In this document: in pieces, positions 1 to 8,524 of the stretch
Position numbering within the stretch: position 1 is the stretch's first letter
Layout: the number at the start of each line of letters is the position of its first letter
From: Propionicimonas sp.
GTDB lineage: Bacteria > Actinomycetota > Actinomycetes > Propionibacteriales > Propionibacteriaceae
Assembly: GCA_030158185.1 (NCBI GenBank)
Contig: JAOATP010000145.1
Location: forward strand, 1 to 33,349
Direction: 5' to 3'
DNA: 33,349 nt
Translations under genes and position numbers: made by a program
The notes under the pieces: generated by a model
What the model was told of the DNA's origin: nothing
The model's input: only the letters and a program-made list of their open reading frames with translations
Databases searched by the model: none

Positions 1-139
1 GCGCCTCAGAGTGCCAACCAACGATGCCGTTAGACCCATAGACGGGGAACTCGCCATCATCTCGCTGCCCGGCGGGGAGGCTCTTTCCATACTTGAGCTC
101 ACACACCTCACCCAAGTCAACAATCGGCCAGCTCGTCAC
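1..139 (-). CDS. hsdS: Type I restriction-modification specificity subunit, N-terminal fragment (runs off window)
   Basis: Not in ORF track. Minus-strand GTG at 139 overlaps the hsdM stop (GTGA); translation VTSWPIVDLGEVCELKYGKSLPAGQRDDGEFPVYGSNGIVGWHSEA is typical of an HsdS target-recognition domain start. Confidence 0.88.
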   Translation of the reverse strand, partial: MTSWPIVDLGEVCELKYGKSLPAGQRDDGEFPVYGSNGIVGWHSEA

Positions 140-1668
140 GCCAGCATCGCCTTCAGCTCGACCAGGCCGTGCCGGATCTCGTCCTCCAGTTGCTGCAGGT
201 CAGCAATGATCTCGGCGGGCGCCCGGTGCCCCACGTCCTCGTGCACGACCTCCTTGTAGCGGTTGAGAGAGAGGTCGTATCCCGGCGCCTCGATCTCGGC
301 CTTGGGCACGCAGAAGCTCTGCTCGGTGCGAGCCCGGGTGAGTTCGGAGGCTTCGCTAGGCCCTTCGTGACGCTCCGCTCGTTCCTCACGGAGCTCCTCA
401 GGGACCGAATGGTGGCCGGGCTTCGTCAGGCTCAGCCAGCGTTCCAGGAGGTCTGGCAGGTCGTTCGATTCAATGGGGTTGCGCTTGTCGTCGAGGGAGA
501 AACCGTCGGCCTGCACGTCGTAGAACCAGACGTGGTCGGTGCCTCCGGAGTTGGTCTTGGTGAACAGCAGGATCGCTGTCGACACCCCGGCGTAGGGGCG
601 GAAGACACCCGAGGGCAGCTTGATCACGGCGTCGAGCTTCTGGTCCTCGACCAGAACCTTCCTCAGTGCCTTGTGCGCGTTCGAGGAGCCGAACAGCACC
701 CCGTCCGGCACGATGACGGCCGCCCGTCCGCCGGGCTTGAGCATGCGCACGAACTGGGCGAGGAACAACAACTCCGTCTTCTTGGTCTTCACCACCTTCT
801 GCAGCTGCTTGGAGGTGGCCTCGAAGTCGAGCGAGCCGGCGAACGGCGGGTTGGCCAGCACCAGCGTGTAGCGGTCCTCATCGGTGTCGCCGGCCTCGGA
901 GAGCGAGTCCCGGTAGCTGATGTCGGGGGCCTCCACGCCGTGCAGCATCATGTTCATGCTGCCGATCCGCAGCATGGTGGAGTCGAAGTCGTAGCCGTGG
1001 AACATCGAGTTGTGGAAGTGGCTGCGCTGGGCGGCGTCCGTCATCACCGAAGGGTGATGCTCGCGCAGGTACTCACTGGCCGCGACAAGGAAGCCTGCGG
1101 TGCCGCACGCCGGGTCGCAGATCTCGTCGGTGGGGCCGGGCGCCATCAGGTCGACCATCAGCTTGATGATGTGCCGCGGGGTGCGGAACTGGCCGTTCTG
1201 GCCGGCACTGGCGATCTTGCCGAGCATGTACTCGTACAGGTCGCCGTTGGTGTCCCGGTCGGCCATCGGGATGTCGTTGACCATGTCGACCACCCGCGAC
1301 AGCAGCTGCGCGTTCGGGATGGTGAACCGGGCGTCCTTCATGTGGTGGGCGTAGGTGGAACCCACGCCGCCCAGGTCACGCAGGAACGGGAACACGTGGT
1401 CGCGGACCAGTTCGAGCATCACGTCCGGGTCCTGCTCGCGGAACTGGGACCAGCGCAGGAGCTGCTCACCGTCGTGGAAGATCGGGGACTCGATCGGGCG
1501 TCCGAGCCGGTTGGCCTTCTTCTCGGCCAGCGTCTGGAGCTCGTCGAGCCGCCGGATGAACAGCAGGTAGGTGATCTGCTCGATGACCTCCAGCGGGTTG
1601 CTGATGCCGCCCGACCAGAACGCGTCCCAGACCCGATCGACCTTGCCCTTGAGCGCTCCTGTGATCAC
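136..1668 (-). CDS. hsdM: Type I restriction-modification system DNA methyltransferase subunit HsdM
   Basis: HsdM N-terminal (NPLEVIEQITYLLFIRRLDE), SAM motif DPACGTAGF, catalytic NPPF (LVLANPPFAGS), C-terminal YDLSLNRYKEVVHE. Confidence 0.96.
   Translation of the reverse strand: MITGALKGKVDRVWDAFWSGGISNPLEVIEQITYLLFIRRLDELQTLAEKKANRLGRPIESPIFHDGEQLLRWSQFREQDPDVMLELVRDHVFPFLRDLGGVGSTYAHHMKDARFTIPNAQLLSRVVDMVNDIPMADRDTNGDLYEYMLGKIASAGQNGQFRTPRHIIKLMVDLMAPGPTDEICDPACGTAGFLVAASEYLREHHPSVMTDAAQRSHFHNSMFHGYDFDSTMLRIGSMNMMLHGVEAPDISYRDSLSEAGDTDEDRYTLVLANPPFAGSLDFEATSKQLQKVVKTKKTELLFLAQFVRMLKPGGRAAVIVPDGVLFGSSNAHKALRKVLVEDQKLDAVIKLPSGVFRPYAGVSTAILLFTKTNSGGTDHVWFYDVQADGFSLDDKRNPIESNDLPDLLERWLSLTKPGHHSVPEELREERAERHEGPSEASELTRARTEQSFCVPKAEIEAPGYDLSLNRYKEVVHEDVGHRAPAEIIADLQQLEDEIRHGLVELKAMLA
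361..407. repeat. REP-like dispersed repeat copy within hsdM coding sequence
   Basis: CCCTTCGTGACGCTCCGCTCGTTCCTCACGGAGCTCCTCAGGGACCG with internal hairpin GCTCCG/CGGAGC; same end sequences as 13507-13555. Confidence 0.65.
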
Positions 1669-1749
1669 CGCCGAAGCCTAACCTTCCGCGGTCCGGCCGT
1701 GACCCGACGACGCCGGTATCAGCTCGAGGACGGCGAGGCTCTCACCTCC

Positions 1750-2319
1750 ATGAGCATCGGATGGGTCCTGCACCGCGACTGGGTCGTCGTCGACCAGGCG
1801 TTCGCGGACGAGCTGAGCGGGGTGCTGGCGTTCCAGAGGCCGCCCGCCGGCAGCACCCTCGTGCTCGTCGCGCGCTCCGTTCGCCATGCTCCCGAGTTCG
1901 TTCTCCGGGTGGTCGGCCATCGGGTGGTCGTGATCACCGAGTCCTATGACGGCAATGACGGCGCGATCGACACCAGCGGGACGATCGGCATGGCCGGCGC
2001 GCCCGGCCGTCCGGCGTCAGCACTGTCCCTGTATGCCCTTGCCGCAACCAACGTGCGGCTCATCGCCCGCGGCGGTCCCGGCGCTCCCGCGTCCGCCGGT
2101 CGCGCGCAGGGTCGCGGCGGGAATGGTGCGGCGGTCACCTTCCGGGCCCTTGCTCCCACTGGCATCCAGGCCCCGCCCGAACTGTGCGGGAAAGGCGGCC
2201 CCGGAGCGATCCCCGGCGCAGCAGTCACCCCGTCCGTGGCGTGGTACACCGGGAGCGCGCAGTGGCGCTCCGACGTCGAGGTCGTCCTCGGCACCCCGCT
2301 CGTCGCCCGCGCAGCCTGA
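1750..2319 (+). CDS. Hypothetical Gly-rich/collagen-like protein
   Basis: Open frame divergent from hsdM; MSIGWVLHRDWVVVDQ... then G-rich segment (GTIGMAGAPGRPA, GGPGAPASAGRAQGRGGNGAAV). Alternative GTG start at 1699. Confidence 0.65.
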   Translation: MSIGWVLHRDWVVVDQAFADELSGVLAFQRPPAGSTLVLVARSVRHAPEFVLRVVGHRVVVITESYDGNDGAIDTSGTIGMAGAPGRPASALSLYALAATNVRLIARGGPGAPASAGRAQGRGGNGAAVTFRALAPTGIQAPPELCGKGGPGAIPGAAVTPSVAWYTGSAQWRSDVEVVLGTPLVARAA

Positions 2320-2411
2320 GGAGTCCTGGGCTTCGCGCACCCTCCTGGTGCTGTCAGCAGCTCGTGCAGTGTGGGTATCTTCGAGCCAGCCCAGGCGAAC
2401 GGAGACCCACC

Positions 2412-2804
2412 GTGGAGCACCCGAAGATGTTCGACGACGACGACCCGGTGCTGGCTCGCGTCCGGCGGATCGCCCTTGCCTTCCCCGAGGCTGCCGAGAA
2501 GGTCTCGCACGGGCGTCCGGCGTTCTTCACGCGCAAGGTGTTCGCCTACTACGGCGGCTCGCAGAAGGTGCACGGCGAGTGGGTGCAGCACCCCACGTCG
2601 GTGATGGTGCTGGCCGACCTCGACGGGCAGTCGGCGATGCGCGCGCTGCCCAACGCCTGGGTGCCCGCCTACCTCGGCCCGTACGGGTGGACGGGGCTCG
2701 ACCTCGGCCCGCGGACCGACTGGGACGACGTCGCCGGCTTCATCGAGGAGTCGTACCGGTTCACCGCCGCTGCCCGGCTGATCACCCAGCTGGACGGGTC
2801 CTGA
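2412..2804 (+). CDS. MmcQ/YjbR family DNA-binding protein
   Basis: GTG start VEHPKMFDDDDPVLARVRRIALAFPEAAEKVSHGRPAFFTRKVFAYYGG... characteristic of MmcQ/YjbR family. Confidence 0.85.
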   Translation: MEHPKMFDDDDPVLARVRRIALAFPEAAEKVSHGRPAFFTRKVFAYYGGSQKVHGEWVQHPTSVMVLADLDGQSAMRALPNAWVPAYLGPYGWTGLDLGPRTDWDDVAGFIEESYRFTAAARLITQLDGS

Positions 2805-2849
2805 AGGGAGTGACAGGCGGCGCGATTCCCGCCTGTCGGCGCGGGTCCA

Positions 2850-3647
2850 TCAGGCGTAGCTCCGCGCGACCGACAGCGCCTGGGCGCCGTAGCCGCCGCC
2901 GAACAGCAGGGCGTGGAACATGAGCGGCGAAAGTGCGTGCAGCGACAGTCGGTCGCGCCAGCCGTCGGCAAGGGGCGAGACCTCGTCGTAGGCGGCGTAG
3001 ACCTCGGACAGGTGGGCGAGTCCGAACAGGGCGAGCATGCCGAGGTCGGATTCCGCGTGGTCGCCGCGGGCGAGCGGGTCGATGAGCGCGGCACCGGTGG
3101 CTTCCCCGGTCCACAGCACATTGCCCGCCCAGAGGTCGCCGTGGACGCGAGCCACCGCTCCTTCGACGAGAGCAGGCTGGGGCACGTCGAACTCACCGGC
3201 GCGCAGGCGGTCGCAGAGTCGGTCGTAGGTGCGGGCCTCCGCCGCGTCGATCAGGCCGCCGTCGCGCAGGCGCCGGGTGAACACGGCGATGCGCCAGTCG
3301 GCGTAGAAACGTCCCCAGGTCGCCGGCGCGTCGGCGGCGTCGAGGATGAACGGCTGGCGGGAACGCCCGATGGTGTCACCGCCGGGCCAGTCCTCGGGCG
3401 GGCAGCCGAACCAGCCGGCGCCGGCGGCGTGCGTCCGGGTCAGTGAGGCACCGAAGCGCCGCGCGGATTCCCGCGTCGCGGCAACCTCCGCGACGTACTC
3501 GAGCTCGAGCCGGGTCGGGGCGAGCCCGAGCACCCGCACGATGCGGGTGCCGCCGGCCTCCTCCGCCTCGGCGAGCCAGCGCAACCCGGCAACCTCCTGG
3601 TCGAGGCGCTCCCCGCTGGGGGCGGTCTTCACGAAGATCCCGGGCAC
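2850..3647 (-). CDS. Fructosamine kinase family protein
   Basis: VPGIFVKTAPSGERLDQEVAGLRWLAEA..., ARVHGDLWAGNVLWT kinase loop, DPLARGDHAESDLGMLALFG. Confidence 0.88.
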   Translation of the reverse strand: MPGIFVKTAPSGERLDQEVAGLRWLAEAEEAGGTRIVRVLGLAPTRLELEYVAEVAATRESARRFGASLTRTHAAGAGWFGCPPEDWPGGDTIGRSRQPFILDAADAPATWGRFYADWRIAVFTRRLRDGGLIDAAEARTYDRLCDRLRAGEFDVPQPALVEGAVARVHGDLWAGNVLWTGEATGAALIDPLARGDHAESDLGMLALFGLAHLSEVYAAYDEVSPLADGWRDRLSLHALSPLMFHALLFGGGYGAQALSVARSYA

Positions 3648-3691
3648 GCGGCCACCGTAGCCGCCGGCGCTGCGCCGACCGAGTGACCTCG

Positions 3692-3734
3692 AACTCCAAG
3701 CCAACTGCAACCTCGGTTCTGGAATTGGAGTTGG
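3692..3734. promoter_or_regulatory. Inverted-repeat block, 3' side of fic and 5' of fructosamine kinase gene
   Basis: AACTCCAA (3692-3699) ... TTGGAGTTGG (3725-3734), sharing TGCAA and layout with the block at 5082-5120. Confidence 0.7.
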
Positions 3735-3741
3735 CCGGTGG

Positions 3742-5070
3742 TCAGCGGCCGAGTGCCTCCCGCGCATCAGGTGCCGGCCGCCAGACGTAGGCCCTGCCCC
3801 GCTTCTGCCGAAGCAGGACGCCGCTCTCGGCCAGACCGATCAGATCGTGGCGCGCCGTCTCCGTGGTCACATGGTGGCTGTTGGCGTGCGACACCACCGA
3901 GAACTCCGCGCTGGGGTTGGAGAGCGCAAGCTCGATGACGGCCAGTTGTCGATGGTTGAAGTCCACGTGCTTGCCACTCAGAATCGACTTCACGGCCTGC
4001 CGCTCGCGGACCTTCTCCCGCAGATAGTCCTCAAGGTCGTTGAACGCGCGATCCAGGACCTGCAGGTGGTAGATGAAGAAGTAGGTGAGGTCAGATTCAT
4101 ACTCAGTATTCAGATAGGAATGGGCATATTTCGTCTGAGCATTCTTGAGGATTGTCGAAATTGTGACGAACTCCGTTAACCAGAGGCCCTGGTGCAGCAT
4201 GCTCCAGTAGAAGAGGGTTCTCGCGAGGCGGCCGTTGCCGTCAACGAAGTAATGGTCGTGCCCCACCATGAAGTGGACAGCGATGGCCCGCAGGACGGGG
4301 AAGAGCCACGGTCCTTCATCTGCGCTCGCGTTTGCAAAGTCGCACAGTTCCTGGAGTCGCTCCTCCAGCTGTTCGGCCGGCGGCGGCGAGTGGAGCACCT
4401 CCCCCTCGAACGTACCGACATGCACGCGCTCGTCCTGCGGCCGCTGGATCCTTCCGCCGTCGTCGGGCTCGTCGAGCGTGCCAAGGGTGACGAGACTGTG
4501 AAGCTCGCGAACAATGGCTGGCGTCAATGACGCTTCTCGAATCTCGAGAATGAACATCATCGCCTGATAGTTGTTCCAGATCATCCGTTCGCTCTTGTCC
4601 TGCGGGTCACGGCCGCTGCGCAGCATTTCCTTGGCGACCTTGCGCGTGGTTGCCGCACCCTCGAGCTGACTGGAAGTGATGGACTCCTCCATCAACGACC
4701 GAACCACATAGGTGTCCCTTGTAGCGGGATTTGTGACCGGTTCGGCCATCCCGATGTTGCCGCCAGCCTTGCTGGATACCTGGCTGGCGAGCCTGAGCAC
4801 CTCGTCGGGTAGTGCGTAGCTGAAGAAGCTGCCCTGAAGGTCCCGGAGCGGCAGTGCACGCCACTGACTCCTCCGCTGGATGCTCGTTGCGGCCCACCAC
4901 TGGAGAGGCGTCAACCCCTCCGGTGGCGTGTGGAAGCGGAACTTCTCCCACGGCAGGTACGCATCGCTCCCCACCTTGACGCTTGCCACGGCTGCTGCGA
5001 ACTGGGTGATCGAACCATCGAAGACCTCGAGGTAGTCGAACGCGACCGGTGGCTTGGCGGGAATCTTCAT
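3742..5070 (-). CDS. Fic family protein (class II, N-terminal inhibitory helix, C-terminal helix-turn-helix-like region)
   Basis: Fic motif HYFVDGNGRLAR; inhibitory motif SSQLEG matching (S/T)xxxE(G/N) N-terminal to Fic core; C-terminal wHTH-like segment. Confidence 0.93.
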   Translation of the reverse strand: MKIPAKPPVAFDYLEVFDGSITQFAAAVASVKVGSDAYLPWEKFRFHTPPEGLTPLQWWAATSIQRRSQWRALPLRDLQGSFFSYALPDEVLRLASQVSSKAGGNIGMAEPVTNPATRDTYVVRSLMEESITSSQLEGAATTRKVAKEMLRSGRDPQDKSERMIWNNYQAMMFILEIREASLTPAIVRELHSLVTLGTLDEPDDGGRIQRPQDERVHVGTFEGEVLHSPPPAEQLEERLQELCDFANASADEGPWLFPVLRAIAVHFMVGHDHYFVDGNGRLARTLFYWSMLHQGLWLTEFVTISTILKNAQTKYAHSYLNTEYESDLTYFFIYHLQVLDRAFNDLEDYLREKVRERQAVKSILSGKHVDFNHRQLAVIELALSNPSAEFSVVSHANSHHVTTETARHDLIGLAESGVLLRQKRGRAYVWRPAPDAREALGR

Positions 5071-5081
5071 GTCCTCATCCT

Positions 5082-5185
5082 AACTCCAAATGCAATCGCA
5101 ACTTGGAGTTGGAGTTGGACGGTCCGATGAGCCATCTCCAAGCAACTACAAGAGGTGGGTTGGACTTGGAGTTGAGTTGGACCGG
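5082..5185. promoter_or_regulatory. Inverted/direct repeat block immediately 5' of fic
   Basis: AACTCCAA 5082-5089, TTGGAGTTGGAGTTGGAC 5103-5120, second CTTGGAGTTGAGTTGGACCGGAC from 5165. Confidence 0.75.
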
Positions 5186-5259
5186 ACATCGCCACCCGCC
5201 CTCACGAAGCTCCTCAAGGATCGGTAGGTGACACGTCCACCGCGCGCGATACTGGCTAC

Positions 5260-6120
5260 ATGACGGTGCAGCCGGACGTGATGAAGCTCCGGGCCGACGC
5301 CAGGGAGCGGGCGGCGGCGCGCACCCCGATCCCCTTCGACGGCGACATCGTCGGCGACAAGCTCGCCGGCATCGCCGTGCGGCGCTACGAACCCACCGGC
5401 GCGTCCCCCGGTGCCCTCATCTACCTGCACGGCGGCTACGGCGTCTTCGGCGACCTCGACCTGCAGGACAACTACTGCCGCCTCCTCGCAGCCGGTCTCG
5501 CCGTGGAGGTGGTCTCCGTCGACTACCGGCTGGCGCCGGAGGCCTCCCTCGCCGAGTCCGTCGCCGACGCGTTGACCGTGCTCGACCTGCTGCACGCGCG
5601 CGGCGTCCCCCGGTTGTGGCTGGCCGGCGACTCGGCCGGCGGCGCTGTCGCCTGTCTCGCGGCGGAAGCAACCGACCTCCCGCTGGAAGGCCTGCTGCTC
5701 ACCAACCCCGTCCTCGACCTCTCGCTGAACTCGTTCGACGACGACGCCCCCGAAGGCCCGGACCGGGAGCTGTCCGAGTTCGCCCTCCTCGCGTGGTGCC
5801 GCGTCGACGACCTCGCCCATGCCCCGGAGTTGCGCTATCGCACGGAAGGCCTGCCGCCCTGCCTCGTCGTCGTCGGCGACCGGGACGCGCTCGTCCCGGA
5901 GGCCCGCGCCTTCGTCGCAGCCTGTGGGACGACGGGCGTCCGCAGCCGGCTGGTGGTGTTGCCCGGTGCCGGGCACGGTTTCGTCTCCGCCGGGCGCGCG
6001 CCCGACGTGGTGGCGGCAGCCGTCAGCTGGTTCGAGCTGGCGAGCCCCGGCGCCTTCATCGGGCTTCCTGATTCATCGGGATTGACGATGGATGAGCAGG
6101 GTCCGAGCATGGGAGCGTGA
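5260..6120 (+). CDS. Alpha/beta hydrolase (acetyl esterase-like)
   Basis: YLHGGYGVFGDLD (HGG oxyanion hole), GDSAGGAVA nucleophile elbow, GAGHGF catalytic His. Confidence 0.9.
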   Translation: MTVQPDVMKLRADARERAAARTPIPFDGDIVGDKLAGIAVRRYEPTGASPGALIYLHGGYGVFGDLDLQDNYCRLLAAGLAVEVVSVDYRLAPEASLAESVADALTVLDLLHARGVPRLWLAGDSAGGAVACLAAEATDLPLEGLLLTNPVLDLSLNSFDDDAPEGPDRELSEFALLAWCRVDDLAHAPELRYRTEGLPPCLVVVGDRDALVPEARAFVAACGTTGVRSRLVVLPGAGHGFVSAGRAPDVVAAAVSWFELASPGAFIGLPDSSGLTMDEQGPSMGA

Positions 6121-6566
6121 CCGCAGCCGACGCCTTCTGTGACGCCTTCCCCGCCACGTACCTCGCCTTCCACCGCAGGGACGGGCGCCGCAACGAACTC
6201 ACGAACGCCTCCCGTGCCGTGCTCCAGCACCTCGCCCAGACCGGACCGGTCTCGATCGGCGAGGCGGCCCTGCACCTGGATCGTGCCCAGTCCGTGGTCA
6301 GCGAGATCGTCGCCCAGCTCGAGGGGCACGGGTTGCTCGAGCGCGAAGCCGATCCCGACAACCGCCGTCGCACCCTCGTCTGGCTGACCCGCGCCGGCCT
6401 GGAGCGGCTGCGCACGGACGCCGATGTGCTTGACCGCGAGCTCGTCGCAGCGGCGATGGCCGAACTGGACGAGGACACAAGACGTGGACTCCTGGACGGG
6501 CTCGAAGCCCTCCTCGCCGCGTCCACCCAGCGAAGGACCCCACCCAAGGAAAGGATTGACCGATGA
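6117..6566 (+). CDS. MarR family winged-helix transcriptional regulator
   Basis: GTG start overlapping upstream TGA; HTH ...GEAALHLDRAQSVVSEIVAQLEGHGLLEREADPDNRRRTLVWLTRAGLERL. Confidence 0.9.
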   Translation: MTAADAFCDAFPATYLAFHRRDGRRNELTNASRAVLQHLAQTGPVSIGEAALHLDRAQSVVSEIVAQLEGHGLLEREADPDNRRRTLVWLTRAGLERLRTDADVLDRELVAAAMAELDEDTRRGLLDGLEALLAASTQRRTPPKERIDR

Positions 6567-6802
6567 CCACCGACCTCAACTGCGAGAGCTGCGGCATGCC
6601 CATCGAGTCGGGCCACTACTGCCAGTTCTGCACCGACGAGCGTGGCTTCCTGCAGGACTTCGACACCCGCTTCGCCGCCATGGTCGACTGGCAGCAGCGC
6701 CGCACGCCGGACGCGTCCCGCGAGACCATCGAGGCAGAGACCCGCAGCTACATGTCCGGCATGCCGGCCTGGCGCAACCACCCAAGGCTCGCCAACGCCT
6801 GA
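6563..6802 (+). CDS. Small zinc-ribbon protein
   Basis: CESCGMPIESGHYCQFCTDERG four-cysteine ribbon; ATGA overlap with marR stop. Confidence 0.82.
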   Translation: MTTDLNCESCGMPIESGHYCQFCTDERGFLQDFDTRFAAMVDWQQRRTPDASRETIEAETRSYMSGMPAWRNHPRLANA

Positions 6803-6855
6803 CCCCACCCACCCACCCTCTCCCGACTTGTCGGGGGTGGTGGGGGCGGGGGTCA
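6800..6855 (+). terminator. Long GC-rich hairpin after zinc-ribbon gene
   Basis: TGACCCC...CTCCCGAC-TTG-TCGGGGGTGGTGGGGGCGGGGGTCA; arms TGACCCC/GGGGTCA and CCCGA/TCGGG. Confidence 0.6.
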
Positions 6856-6906
6856 GCCCGCAGACGTGGTGACGGCGGCGGCGCGCGCCGTCCTAGCCTT
6901 GATGGC

Positions 6907-8280
6907 GTGACCGTCCCCGAAGTGCAGAGCCCGACAGAACCACCGAACCTGGACGAACACGAGCACGAGGACGCCCTCGAACCCCGGCACCTGATCCGGC
7001 GCTCGGACGTCATCCTTCGGGCCGGCATCATGATGCTGGGCGCAGGGACGTCCGGCCTGCGGGTGCGCGAGGTGATGCAGGCGGTCGCGCGCACGGTCGG
7101 GATCCGCAAGATCCTCGCCCAGGTGACGTTCACCGACATCGTCCTCACCGTGAAGCGTCGCGGTACGTTCCGCACCCAGGTGGCCGAGATCCCGGCCCCC
7201 GGAGTGAACGCGCACCGCATCGCGCTGCTCATGGACCTGGCCCACTCCCTGCCGGAACGCGCCACCGTCGCAGAGGTGGACGCCATGCTCGACGACGTCG
7301 CGCAGCAGCGTCCGCTCTACCCCACCTGGCTGTTGACCCTGCTGGTCGCACTCGCGTGCGGCTCGATCACCGTCCTCACCAACGGCGGCTGGCGCGAGGT
7401 GCTCGCCGTTCTGCCCGCGGCGGCGCTGGCGTACTGGCTGCACCGGACGCTCACCGGTCTGCAGTTGAACCACCTCGCCGTCGTCATGACGTCGGCGGCA
7501 ACGGCCACCGGGCTGTACCTCGTCTTCACCCGGCTGCTCGACCTTGCCCTCGGTGCGCCCAGCCCGAGGATGGCCGCCGGCCTGATCTGCGCCGCCATCT
7601 TCCTGATCCCGGGCTTCCCGCTGATCACGGCGGGCCTCGACCTGACCCGCATCGACCTCCTTGCCGGCGTGCCGCGCATGGCCTACGCGGCCATGGTGCT
7701 GCTCGCCATCACCATCGGGGTGTGGGTGATGGTGACCCTCAGCGGCGTCTCGCCCGACCCGGTTCCCGCCCTCGAGGGCCCGGTCGCCGTCATCTGGCTG
7801 GCGTTGCTCGCGTCCAGCTTCTTCGCCGTCTTCGGGTGGGCGACGATGTTCAACTCCCCGCTGAAGATGGCCGTCGCCAGCGGTGTCGCCGCGCTGATCG
7901 GCAACGTTCCGCGGCTCCTGCTGCTGCAGGCCGGGGTGAAGCCGCCGGTGGCCACCTTCGTCGGCTGCTTCCTGATGGGACTGCTGTGCGCCCTCGCCGC
8001 CCAGCTGTTCGCGCTGGAGAAGATCATCATGACCGTGCCGACGATCCTGGTCTCGATCCCCGGGTCCGCTGCCCTGCGGACCCTGATCTACTTCGACCAG
8101 GCGGACGTGCTGCAGGCCATGCAGAACGGGGTCCAGACGGTGCTCGCCGTCATCGCCATGGTCGCCGGCCTGTCCGGTGCCCGCATGCTCACCGACCCGG
8201 AGTGGGCCTTCACCCGCTCCGACCCGCCGGGCACGGCCTGGCACCTCGTGGGACGCATGTTCGTACGTGGAAGGCACTGA
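6907..8280 (+). CDS. Threonine/serine exporter (ThrE) family protein
   Basis: GTG start; N-terminal domain (RAGIMMLGAGTSGLRVREVMQAVARTVGI) plus ~10 predicted TM segments, typical fused ThrE layout. Confidence 0.9.
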   Translation: MTVPEVQSPTEPPNLDEHEHEDALEPRHLIRRSDVILRAGIMMLGAGTSGLRVREVMQAVARTVGIRKILAQVTFTDIVLTVKRRGTFRTQVAEIPAPGVNAHRIALLMDLAHSLPERATVAEVDAMLDDVAQQRPLYPTWLLTLLVALACGSITVLTNGGWREVLAVLPAAALAYWLHRTLTGLQLNHLAVVMTSAATATGLYLVFTRLLDLALGAPSPRMAAGLICAAIFLIPGFPLITAGLDLTRIDLLAGVPRMAYAAMVLLAITIGVWVMVTLSGVSPDPVPALEGPVAVIWLALLASSFFAVFGWATMFNSPLKMAVASGVAALIGNVPRLLLLQAGVKPPVATFVGCFLMGLLCALAAQLFALEKIIMTVPTILVSIPGSAALRTLIYFDQADVLQAMQNGVQTVLAVIAMVAGLSGARMLTDPEWAFTRSDPPGTAWHLVGRMFVRGRH

Positions 8281-8325
8281 CCCTCCAGACCAAGGTTCCG
8301 TGCCCTGCCGAGGTGCAGCAGTTCA

Positions 8326-8488
8326 ACGCGCCCGCAGCGCCCGAATGAGCGTTGCTCTGGACGCCCGGCAACCCGGACGCGCCCGCAGCGCCCGAATGAG
8401 CCATGAAATAGGCCGTATTCGGGCTCTGCGAGCGCATTGGCTGCCGGGTGCTCGCTGGTAGTCGCTTATTCGGGCTCTGCCGGCGCGT
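8326..8488. repeat. Four-unit repeat cluster (two direct, two inverted)
   Basis: ACGCGCCCGCAGCGCCCGAATGAGC at 8326-8350 and 8377-8401 (identical); inverted related units at about 8416-8436 and 8464-8488. Confidence 0.85.
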
Positions 8489-8524
8489 CTGGCAAGTGCA
8501 GCTGAGAGCGGTGGACGGTGCGCG

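Noticed and set aside
169-2319. 716-aa plus-strand ORF
   Set aside because: Its first ~500 codons are antisense to hsdM; low-complexity V/H/G/E-rich translation typical of a GC-rich shadow frame. Only the part from about 1699/1750 is a plausible gene.
8326-8488. CRISPR array
   Set aside because: Only two direct copies with two inverted relatives, no regular spacers, no cas genes.
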